Positions 1 to 5,259 of a stretch of 6,711 nucleotides of DNA are shown piece after piece. Positions within the stretch are counted from its first letter, which is position 1. Every line of letters starts with the position of its first letter. The notes beneath the pieces were generated by a model. It saw only the letters and a list, made by a program, of their open reading frames with translations, was not told the DNA's origin and did not search any database. Position numbers and translations under genes: made by a program. Source of the stretch: Rhodospirillales bacterium (lineage in GTDB: Bacteria; Pseudomonadota; Alphaproteobacteria; Rhodospirillales; Casp-alpha2); contig JAJFIE010000305.1 in NCBI GenBank assembly GCA_021775275.1, positions 1 to 6,711 of the forward strand. Direction: 5' to 3'.

Positions 1-50
1 AGTACGGCGGATTAGCAATCCACTGGTTTCAGCCACTCACCCACCTGTCC
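1..50 (-). tRNA. tRNA-Ser(GCU), 5' part, cut by the window edge
   Basis: Read on the minus strand from 50 down to 1, the bases fold as the first half of a class II tRNA. The 7-nt acceptor 5' strand is GGACAGG, followed by TG, a D-arm with stem GGT/ACC around GAGTGGCTGAA, and a 5-bp anticodon stem GTGGA/TCCGC. The anticodon loop is TTGCTAA, giving anticodon GCT, which reads serine AGC/AGU codons. The last bases before the edge (CGTACT) would begin the long variable arm typical of tRNA-Ser. The variable arm, T-arm and acceptor 3' strand lie outside the window, so completeness cannot be judged. Confidence 0.9.
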
Positions 51-95
51 GCAAAACGTGGCTCAGACACCGGTTAGCCCGAGGCCTGTGCGCTC

Positions 96-124
96 TATCT
101 ACTCACTTGGCTCCGCCGCGTCAA
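96..124 (-). promoter_or_regulatory. Promoter for tRNA-Ser
   Basis: On the minus strand a -35 box TTGACG (124-119) is followed by a 17-bp spacer and a -10-like TAGATA (101-96). Next comes a GC-rich GAGCGC, like the discriminator of stringently controlled stable-RNA promoters. Transcription would start near 89, about 40 nt before the mature tRNA 5' end. The -35 is strong and the -10 weak (3 of 6 consensus bases). The rest of 51-150 holds no gene. A bulged 8-bp inverted repeat downstream of the deacylase stop has no T-run. Confidence 0.5.
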
Positions 125-150
125 TGCATGGAAAGTGCGACGACTGCATT

Positions 151-675
151 TCATGCCTCCGCAATCGGTCCGGCGATATTGTAGGAGATAATCCCGCCGG
201 TCATGCGCTTCAGTTCAGTGATGCTGACGGGGAATATGCAGTGCGGGTGCCCGGCGGCGGCGTAGACAGTATCGAAGCGTTTCAGGCTGCGGTCAATGAC
301 CATGGGCAGCGCCGTGGCGGACCCGATGGGCGCAACACCGCCAATGGAAAAGCCCGTCACACGCTTGACCGCATCTGCATCGGGGCGCTCGGCTTCGTCG
401 CCATCCAGGTTCAGCGCCCGGGGCAGATTCCCGGGCAGACACTGATGATCGCCCGCGACCAGCGCCATGACCATGGTGTCGCCCAACTGAAAGACCAGTG
501 ATTTGACGATAGAGCCCAGTTCCGTGCCGACAGCGTCGGCGGCGTCCTGCGCCGTCCGGGCGGTCTCCGCCAGTTCGATGACGCGGTCGCCATATCCGGC
601 GTCCAGCAACAACTGGCGGACCCGTTTTACCGGCTCGTTTTCCAGATTGCCGCCCTTGTTTTCCAGATCAGCCAA
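151..675 (-). CDS. YbaK/EbsC-family aminoacyl-tRNA deacylase
   Basis: This 174-residue cytoplasmic protein belongs to the YbaK/ProXp (INS-like) family, whose members hydrolyse mischarged aminoacyl-tRNAs such as Cys- or Ala-tRNA(Pro). Visible family hallmarks are the lysine in GSIVKSLVF (K58), the glycine-rich GGVAPIG loop at 112-118, and AAGHPHCIF at 140-148, all in their usual order. Length fits the family (about 155-180). I chose the TTG at 675-673 because GGAGG (687-683) sits 7 nt upstream. The next in-frame ATG falls inside the core, and the farther upstream ATG (759) would overlap the preceding gene by 70 bp. It lies 14 nt downstream of the glutathione transferase stop, so both are probably on one mRNA. 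The exact editing substrate cannot be told from sequence alone. Confidence 0.88.
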   Translation of the reverse strand: MADLENKGGNLENEPVKRVRQLLLDAGYGDRVIELAETARTAQDAADAVGTELGSIVKSLVFQLGDTMVMALVAGDHQCLPGNLPRALNLDGDEAERPDADAVKRVTGFSIGGVAPIGSATALPMVIDRSLKRFDTVYAAAGHPHCIFPVSITELKRMTGGIISYNIAGPIAEA

Positions 676-689
676 AACTTGTCCTCCGC

Positions 690-1307
690 CTATGCCATCC
701 CCTTCACCACTGCCGGTCGCGCGCCGATACGCTGTAACCAGTCCCAGACCCGGGGGCATGCGCTTTCCATATCAATATCATGCCAAGTATAGCGCATTAC
801 CCAGGGATAAGCTGCAATATCGGCAATGGAGTAGGAATCCCCGGCAAGATAGTCAACGTCCGTCAGACGACGATCCATGACGCCATACAGACGATGTGCT
901 TCGGTGCGGTAGCGTTCCATGGCGTAGGGGACTTCTTCCCTGGCGAATTTGAGGAAGTGATTCGCCTGACCCAGAAACGGCCCCAGATTCCCCATCTGAA
1001 ACATCAGCCATTGCAGCGTCACCATTCGCTGGCGCGGTTCCGTCGGCCACAGATCGCTTCCGGTTTTCTCCGCCAGATAGACAAGGATCGCGCCGCTCTC
1101 AAAAACCGATATGGGCGCGCCATCCGGCCCGTCCGGGTCGACAATGGCCGGGATTTTATTATTGGGGCTGATGGCCAGAAACTCCGGTGCGAACTGCTCG
1201 TCCGCGCCGATATCGACCAAATGAACGGTATAGGGCAGGTCCAGTTCTTCCAGCATGATGGAGATTTTGCGCCCATTGGGTGTGCCCCAGGTATAGAGGT
1301 CGATCAT
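690..1307 (-). CDS. yfcG: YfcG-like (Nu-class) glutathione S-transferase / disulfide-bond oxidoreductase
   Basis: This 205-residue cytosolic GST-fold protein resembles E. coli YfcG, which uses glutathione for disulfide reductase activity and has little classical transferase activity. The N-terminal thioredoxin fold starts MIDLYTWGTPNGRK. T9 and N11 match the YfcG residues that contact glutathione in place of a catalytic Cys or Ser. SPNNKIPAIVD (48-58) carries the cis-proline P53, and FESGAILVYLAEKTG (69-83) carries the E70-S71 pair that binds the gamma-glutamyl group. The all-helical C-terminal domain includes LGPFLGQ, YAMERY and the N-cap motif YSIADIAAYPW (D163). It is about ten residues shorter at the C-terminus than E. 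coli YfcG. It starts at ATG 1307 with a modest upstream purine stretch and leads a two-gene operon with the deacylase. Confidence 0.9.
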   Translation of the reverse strand: MIDLYTWGTPNGRKISIMLEELDLPYTVHLVDIGADEQFAPEFLAISPNNKIPAIVDPDGPDGAPISVFESGAILVYLAEKTGSDLWPTEPRQRMVTLQWLMFQMGNLGPFLGQANHFLKFAREEVPYAMERYRTEAHRLYGVMDRRLTDVDYLAGDSYSIADIAAYPWVMRYTWHDIDMESACPRVWDWLQRIGARPAVVKGMA

Positions 1308-1339
1308 CGCCCTGCATTCCTTTTTTCAGTATCCAGACA

Positions 1340-1368
1340 CATATAGAGCGCCCGCGAACGCCACTCAA
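1340..1368 (-). promoter_or_regulatory. Sigma70-type promoter of the GST-deacylase operon
   Basis: Minus strand: TTGAGT (1368-1363), a 17-bp spacer, then TATATG (1345-1340). The start point would fall near 1333, giving a leader of about 25 nt before ATG 1307. Spacing is ideal and both hexamers are near consensus. It stands back to back with the start region of the divergent Cys-rich gene. Confidence 0.6.
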
Positions 1369-1385
1369 CCATTCCCCTGTCAGGC

Positions 1386-1422
1386 TTTCGGGATTAGGTT
1401 TTCGGATAGTTTCGGTTATACT
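1386..1422 (+). promoter_or_regulatory. Candidate promoter and triple TTTCGG repeat before the Cys-rich gene
   Basis: TATACT at 1417-1422 is a good -10 box, about 47 nt before the ATG at 1469. No convincing -35 lies 16-18 bp upstream. Instead there are three direct copies of TTTCGG at 1386-1391, 1400-1405 and 1410-1415, each followed within a few bases by a TA-rich stretch. A -10 with a poor -35 and upstream direct repeats is what an activator-dependent promoter would look like, but this is inference. Confidence 0.33.
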
Positions 1423-1468
1423 GTCCTCATTCGTAGAATGCGGTTCCGTAGAACACGGGAGACAGAAC

Positions 1469-1780
1469 ATGATCCGAAGAACTCACAAGACCCTTGCAAC
1501 CACCGTTGCATTTTTCCTTATCCTCTCGGCTGTTTTTGTGGCGCCGACCCCGGTCGCCGCCGCCAGTGATGACGCACTGATGCAATGCATGGTCGATTGC
1601 ATCATGACAGAAGGCGAGGCAGAGAAAGCCACCTGCAAGACCCGTTGCGCCAATATTCCGGTCAATACGCAGCCTGAGGGTCTGGACTGCATGGCCACCT
1701 ACAAGCAATGCAAGAAAACCTGCGAGTCCGACAAAGACTGCAAGAAAGTCTGCAAGACCGCCCTGCTGAACTGCGTATGA
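1469..1780 (+). CDS. Small exported Cys-rich protein with CX3C motifs
   Basis: I do not recognise a named family for this 103-residue protein. It begins MIRRTHK, followed by a hydrophobic segment (about 9-26) and an Ala-rich cleavage region TPVAAASDD, so it is a likely Sec signal-peptide protein with a mature part of about 72 residues in the periplasm. All ten cysteines are in the mature part: C40, C44, C56, C60, C74, C81, C85, C91, C95, C102. They form CX3C pairs: C40-X3-C44-X11-C56-X3-C60, then C74-X6-C81-X3-C85-X5-C91-X3-C95-X6-C102. Lysines crowd the second half. The pattern suggests two helical hairpins stapled by disulfides, or metal binding. I chose ATG 1469 because GGGAG sits 8 nt upstream and the signal peptide starts there; the open frame upstream has no such support. 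The M24 gene follows after 13 nt. Confidence 0.8.
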   Translation: MIRRTHKTLATTVAFFLILSAVFVAPTPVAAASDDALMQCMVDCIMTEGEAEKATCKTRCANIPVNTQPEGLDCMATYKQCKKTCESDKDCKKVCKTALLNCV

Positions 1781-1793
1781 TGGCGGCGCGCCA

Positions 1794-2993
1794 ATGAATA
1801 ATCCGGCGAATGAGCCGGTGAATGAACAGGCGATCCGTTCCTATCGCCTGTCGCGCGTCCGGGACCAGCTTGCGCGGCGCGATCTGGCGGGCATTGTCGT
1901 ATTTGACCCCGTCAATCTCCGCTATGCCACCGGCAGCCGCAACATGCAGGTCTGGACCATGCATAACCTGTGCCGATACGCATTCATCGCCACGGATGGC
2001 CCGGTAATCCTGTTTGATCTCGCAAGCAGCAAACATCTGGCCGCAGACCTCGAAACCGTTAACGAAGTTCGGCCCTCGCTTGCCTGGGACTACATGATGG
2101 TCGCGGATCGCAACGATGAGCTGGCGCGCCGCTGGGCCGATGAAATCGCCGATCTGCTCCAACAGTACGGCGCCGGCAACAGGCGGCTGGCTTTGGATCG
2201 TGCCGACTGGCTGGCGGTTCGGGAATTGCAACGCCACGGCCTTGCACTGGAGGACGGTAAAGCCGTCATGGAGCACGCCAGAGCGATCAAGTCGCCGCAA
2301 GAACTGGTCGCCATGCGGTATTCATATGACGTCTGTGAGCAAAGCATCGCGGACCTGAAGGCCTCCGTTACCCCTGGCATGCGGGAAAACGAAGCCCTGG
2401 GCATTCTGCTCAACAGTAATATTTCCCGAGGCGGCGAGTATCCGGAGACCCGCCTCCTGACCAGTGGCCCGCGCACCAATCCATGGTTTCAGGAAACCGG
2501 CGACAGGGTCATGGAAGCGGGGGATTTCCTGTCCTTCGACACAGACCTTATTGGTCCCTACGGATTCTATACGGACATCTCCCGTAGCTGGGTCGTCGGT
2601 GGCGGCATGCCTTCCGATGAACAACGTCGCCTGTATGAACAATCCGTCCGGCAACTGGAACACAACATCGCGTTGCTGCACCCCGGTCTCAGTTTTAGCG
2701 AGTATGCAGGGAGATCCTATAAACTGCCCGAAGAATTCCTCCGCAACCGCTATGCCGATGTCGCCCATGGCTGTGGTCTGGGCGTTGAATACCCATTGAT
2801 CTGGTATCCTGAGGACGAAGAATTCGGCGCTTATGACGGGTTATTCGAAACCAACATGGTTGTGTGCGTTGAAAGTTATGTCGGTGCAGTCGGCGGTCGG
2901 GAAGGTGTGAAACTGGAGCAACCCGTGATGATCACCGAAACCGGGCCTGAATTGTTTATCCGCGACTGTCCGCTTGAGGATCACTTCCTGTAA
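1794..2993 (+). CDS. DddP-like M24-family metalloprotein (catalytic Asp replaced)
   Basis: This 399-residue protein has the creatinase-like N-domain (about 15-160) and the pita-bread M24 domain (about 165-390) shared by Xaa-Pro peptidases and the DMSP lyase DddP. It is notably close to DddP: GGEYPETRLLTSGPRTNPWF, SFDTDLIGPYGFYTDISRSW, VESYVGAVGG and the run before MITETG. Metal ligands are D249, D251, D261, H325, E360 and E375. These match the DddP ligands as I remember their numbering (295, 297, 307, 371, 406, 421) at a constant offset of 46. Y320 matches DddP Y366. The proposed catalytic D377 would be V331 here (HGCGLGVEYP against HGVGLCDEWP), and DddP is longer at the N-terminus. A DMSP-cleaving role is therefore doubtful, and peptidase or another hydrolase or lyase activity is possible. 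ATG 1794 has no clear Shine-Dalgarno, which suggests coupling to the Cys-rich gene 13 nt upstream. Confidence 0.87.
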   Translation: MNNPANEPVNEQAIRSYRLSRVRDQLARRDLAGIVVFDPVNLRYATGSRNMQVWTMHNLCRYAFIATDGPVILFDLASSKHLAADLETVNEVRPSLAWDYMMVADRNDELARRWADEIADLLQQYGAGNRRLALDRADWLAVRELQRHGLALEDGKAVMEHARAIKSPQELVAMRYSYDVCEQSIADLKASVTPGMRENEALGILLNSNISRGGEYPETRLLTSGPRTNPWFQETGDRVMEAGDFLSFDTDLIGPYGFYTDISRSWVVGGGMPSDEQRRLYEQSVRQLEHNIALLHPGLSFSEYAGRSYKLPEEFLRNRYADVAHGCGLGVEYPLIWYPEDEEFGAYDGLFETNMVVCVESYVGAVGGREGVKLEQPVMITETGPELFIRDCPLEDHFL

Positions 2994-3924
2994 ATTTGAT
3001 CCGCGTCAGCCCCAGTGCATAAACCATACCGCCACTGACCACGATCACACCGGCCAACTCCATCCAGCTTGGCACCTCGCCCAGCACCGGATAGGCGAAA
3101 ATGATGGTTAACCCAGGCACCAGCGCGGCGAACACGGCGCCCCGCGCAGCCCCCAGACACGCCACGGCGCGGGTATAGAAAAACAACGCCAGAATGGCCG
3201 TCACGACGCCCTGGAAAAAACCCTGAAGCAGGATTTCGGAAATCGGCGCATCAAAAACACCCAAATCACTCCAGATAAAATATGCAGGCAGGTAAAGCGC
3301 CATGGAGATGACAGCGACCAGCGCCGTCGCATGCAGCGGGTCGACTTTCGCAATCCGGGCCGCGACCGTATACATCGCCCAGAAAAACCCGCTGGCGATG
3401 AACATCAGATCCCCGATCCAGGCATCGGGATTAAAACTGCCGACAACGCCCTCCCGACCGATCAGGCCGATGCCAGCCAAAATTACCGCGTACCCCATCA
3501 GGCGTTTGATACTCGGCCGATCGCCCAGAATCAGCCAACCGCCTAACATGGCGCAACTCAGCATGGTGCTTGGCACAATGACACCGCCGTGACCGGCGGG
3601 TGCGAACGTCATTCCACTCGCCATAACCAGGATAAACGGAACCCCGGCGCCACCAACCATGATCAGGGTCACCCCCCAGCCCAGACCGCCCAGTCCCCGG
3701 CGCACGACCAATGGCAGCAAAATCAACCCGGAAATCAAGAATCGCAATGCTGTAAGGTCGTACGGATCAAGCGCGCCAATCACGCCGAGGCGGATCATCA
3801 CCGGCGATATGCCCCACACGACTGCCGCCAGCAAACCGTAGACAATGCCCGTAACCACGCTATCGGCTGAACCGGTGGTTGTCACTGCGAGCGGCTCGGA
3901 AGGATGGGAGGACGGCTCATTCAT
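2956..3924 (-). CDS. EamA/DMT-superfamily inner-membrane transporter
   Basis: This 322-residue protein is a ten-helix drug/metabolite transporter with two EamA repeats (about 28-155 and 170-305). Hydrophobic segments lie at about 24-44, 57-74, 84-103, 108-133, 143-160, 172-190, 198-218, 233-253, 262-282 and 288-306. Typical elements are VVWGISPVMIRLG in helix 1, the RF turn at 61-62 before helix 2, and LGEVPSWMELAGVIVVSGG near the end. Family members export amino acids, metabolites or drugs; the substrate is not readable here. The first 22 residues are hydrophilic and Ser/Thr-rich. The final 12 residues and stop are encoded antisense to the last codons of the M24 gene, a 38-bp tail-to-tail overlap. 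ATG 3924 has no good ribosome site. A promoter-like element ends 6 nt before it, so either the mRNA is leaderless or the true start is further in. Confidence 0.9.
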   Translation of the reverse strand: MNEPSSHPSEPLAVTTTGSADSVVTGIVYGLLAAVVWGISPVMIRLGVIGALDPYDLTALRFLISGLILLPLVVRRGLGGLGWGVTLIMVGGAGVPFILVMASGMTFAPAGHGGVIVPSTMLSCAMLGGWLILGDRPSIKRLMGYAVILAGIGLIGREGVVGSFNPDAWIGDLMFIASGFFWAMYTVAARIAKVDPLHATALVAVISMALYLPAYFIWSDLGVFDAPISEILLQGFFQGVVTAILALFFYTRAVACLGAARGAVFAALVPGLTIIFAYPVLGEVPSWMELAGVIVVSGGMVYALGLTRIKFTGSDPQADSRG

Positions 3925-3930
3925 GCCCGC

Positions 3931-3961
3931 ATCATAGGGGCTGGCACGTCACTGCCAAGCC
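3931..3961 (-). promoter_or_regulatory. Transporter promoter overlapping an imperfect palindrome
   Basis: Minus strand: TTGGCA (3958-3953), a 16-bp spacer, TATGAT (3936-3931), then six bases to the ATG at 3924. Both hexamers match five of six consensus bases. The predicted start falls at or next to the ATG itself. An inverted repeat GGCTGGCA (3939-3946) / TGCC-A-AGCC (3953-3961), with a six-base centre and one bulged base, covers the spacer and -35. It could be an operator. No other signal is clear in the rest of 3962-4038. Confidence 0.45.
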
Positions 3962-4038
3962 ACAATAGAGATGCGCCGACGCCCGTGCGCGCCTTTTGGC
4001 AGCACTCTCTCTATTCGGCTGCTATCACGTTGTTTTTA

Positions 4039-4090
4039 TTGAATTTTAATTGACTGAAGATACGATATCCGGTGACAATTACCGGTAATT
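4039..4090 (+). promoter_or_regulatory. usg promoter region with a 14-bp perfect palindrome
   Basis: An AT-rich stretch precedes usg. Candidate hexamers are TTGAAT (4039-4044), 16 bp, TACGAT (4061-4066); or TTGACT (4050-4055), 18 bp, GACAAT (4074-4079). Just downstream, 4077-4090 reads AATTACCGGTAATT, an exact 14-bp palindrome. It overlaps the second -10 and lies at the start point of the first. This is a plausible operator for a dimeric repressor, inferred from symmetry and position only. Confidence 0.42.
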
Positions 4091-4124
4091 CCTTCAACCA
4101 TGCCCTGATTGAGAGGAGGAGCAT

Positions 4125-4385
4125 ATGTCACTCGCCCTGCAACTGGATGGCTACCGGCTGACCACCGCAGACATTCTCTATCACCGGCCGGACCACCCTG
4201 GCCTGTTACAGACATTTATCTGGCAGCAGTTGGACCTGGCCCCCAGATTTCCCGAACTCAGAAAATTCCTCGCGTTCTGGGAAGAAAAACTGGACGGACC
4301 GCTTCACACGGTCACAGTGGCCAGCAATGCCCTGGTGAAACCAGCCGAATTCCGTTGGGCCGAATGTGAGTTGAAACTGCACTGA
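4125..4385 (+). CDS. usg: Usg-like family protein
   Basis: This 86-residue small soluble protein of the alphaproteobacterial Usg family is recognisable from LDGYRLTTADILYHRPDHP (8-26), LLQTFIWQQLDLAPRFPEL (27-45), FLAFWEEKLDGPLHTV (48-63) and KPAEFR (72-77), ending KLH as family members do. The name comes from a Caulobacter gene upstream of trpF, and the protein was once suggested to be linked to phosphoribosylanthranilate isomerase. That link is unproven, and the biochemical role is unknown. No trp gene is nearby here, which argues against a fixed tie to tryptophan synthesis. The start is well supported: AGGAGGA at 4114-4120 sits 4 nt before ATG 4125. It appears to be a single-gene unit, convergent with msrA across a 15-nt gap with no clear terminator. 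Confidence 0.92.
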   Translation: MSLALQLDGYRLTTADILYHRPDHPGLLQTFIWQQLDLAPRFPELRKFLAFWEEKLDGPLHTVTVASNALVKPAEFRWAECELKLH

Positions 4386-4400
4386 TTGCAGCCCGCCACC

Positions 4401-4883
4401 TTAAACGTGGCAAAAAGCGAGGCCGCGTTTCTCCAGATATTTCTGGTGATAATCCTCGGCGCGCCAGAACGTCGGTGCTTCTTCGATCGTTGTCACAACC
4501 GGGCGTTCCAGGGCGCCATGTGCTTCCAGCGCATTTTTTGACGCCGTCGCCGAGGCCATCTGTTCAGGTGAATGACAGAAAATAACCGAACGGTATTGCA
4601 ACCCGATATCAGGACCCTGCCGGTTGACCTGGGTCGGATCGTGACAGTGCCAGAACACATCCAGCAGATGCTCATAACTCACCTGCCCAGGATCGTAAGT
4701 CACCTGCACAACTTCCGCATGACCGGAATTTCCGGCGCAAATTTCACGGTAGCCAGGGTTATCAAGCGTGCCGCCCATATACCCGACGGCAGTTTTTACC
4801 ACGCCCGGAACTTTACCAAAGGTGGTTTCCGGCCCCCAGAAGCACCCGGCGCCAAACGTCGCTATTTCTGTTTCTGTTTCCAT
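4401..4883 (-). CDS. msrA: Peptide methionine-(S)-S-oxide reductase MsrA
   Basis: This 160-residue cytoplasmic enzyme reduces free and protein-bound methionine-S-sulfoxide back to methionine using thioredoxin. The full canonical active site is visible: nucleophile C14 in [11 protein letters not shown]35 in VGYMGG, E57 in GNSGHAEVV, and D92 and Y97 in [13 protein letters not shown]. The late motif [11 protein letters not shown] (142-152) is present, and C158 in the tail AFCHV is the likely resolving cysteine. Length is at the short end of the family, with no leader, so it is cytosolic. It starts at ATG 4883 with a weak ribosome site. It lies 77 bp downstream of the disrupted MsrA-like paralogue in the same direction, so the two probably formed an operon. 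A promoter of its own in that gap may keep it expressed despite the upstream insertion. Confidence 0.95.
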   Translation of the reverse strand: METETEIATFGAGCFWGPETTFGKVPGVVKTAVGYMGGTLDNPGYREICAGNSGHAEVVQVTYDPGQVSYEHLLDVFWHCHDPTQVNRQGPDIGLQYRSVIFCHSPEQMASATASKNALEAHGALERPVVTTIEEAPTFWRAEDYHQKYLEKRGLAFCHV

Positions 4884-4924
4884 TACTCAACAAACCCTAC
4901 ACCTGACGAACAACCGCCGCCTAC

Positions 4925-4954
4925 AATATATGGGGCCTTGATGTTGGTTGTCCA
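4925..4954 (-). promoter_or_regulatory. Candidate msrA promoter in the gap between the msr genes
   Basis: Minus strand: TGGACA (4954-4949), an 18-bp spacer, TATATT (4930-4925). Each hexamer matches five of six consensus bases. The start would be near 4918, about 35 nt before ATG 4883. If real, it explains how msrA could stay expressed with an IS inserted in the gene upstream. Confidence 0.45.
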
Positions 4955-4960
4955 AGCCCG

Positions 4961-5230
4961 TTATTCCGCAGCCTCCGCTGTCTGTTGTTTTAACGAACAG
5001 ACGGCCTCGCCATTTTTCTCCAGATACCGCTGCTGGTCTTCCCGCGCCCGGTGGAAATGACCGACATTATCGACCACCGTATTGACGGGTTTACCAAACT
5101 GACCTGGCGCAGCAACCGCCGCCAAGGCCAGATCCGCCGCCGTTCGCTGTTCATCACCGGCGACAAAAATAACCGAGCGCACCAGGTCCAGCACACCGTC
5201 CTCGTTATAGGCCGGGACGGTTGGATCATG
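4961..5230 (-). pseudogene. MsrA-like paralogue, 3' fragment (split by IS481-family element)
   Basis: This is the C-terminal part of the interrupted paralogue, continuing at HDPTV after the IS, with one copy of the target duplication at 5224-5230. The rejoined protein would be 171 residues, and this piece supplies roughly residues 83-171. It holds DLVRSVIF, FHRAREDQQRYLEK, equivalent to the conserved late MsrA motif, and C160 near the end. Where MsrA has the catalytic Asp and Tyr ([10 protein letters not shown]), this copy has DGVLDLVRS, giving G94 and V99 at ungapped positions. The fragment is open into the IS as far as an ATG at 5341-5339, but no ribosome site supports translation from there. 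The reading frame itself has no stops or frameshifts, so the insertion looks recent. Confidence 0.88.
5224..5230. repeat. Target site duplication, left copy
   Basis: GATCATG immediately precedes the left IS end and is repeated at 6437-6443 directly after the right end. Deleting the IS and one copy restores the codons for WECHDPTV in the MsrA-like gene. Confidence 0.9.
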
Positions 5231-5256
5231 TGTATTAGTTCCGACCTGATCTGACA
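5231..5256 (+). repeat. Left terminal inverted repeat (IRL)
   Basis: This 26-bp end starts TGTATTAG and ends ATCTGACA. It matches the reverse complement of 6411-6436 at 21 of 26 positions, with the inner core CGACCT-ATCTGACA best conserved. It is the probable transposase binding site. Confidence 0.9.
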
Positions 5257-5259
5257 CCG

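Noticed and set aside
58..880. Plus-strand open frames at 58-501, 503-880 and 780-1346
   Set aside because: They are shadows of the minus-strand deacylase and glutathione transferase genes, which have clear family motifs.
1280..1468. A longer Cys-rich protein starting near 1280
   Set aside because: The upstream part lies over the divergent promoter and lacks a ribosome site, and the signal peptide begins at ATG 1469.
3589..3870. Plus-strand polar open frame within the transporter
   Set aside because: Its Gln/His/Arg-rich content is what the complement of a membrane-protein gene gives. It has no ribosome site.
4403..4430. Bidirectional terminator between usg and msrA (AAACGTGG / CCGCGTTT with a 12-nt loop)
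   Set aside because: The stem is short with a wobble pair, lies inside the msrA C-terminal codons, and has no T-run longer than three.
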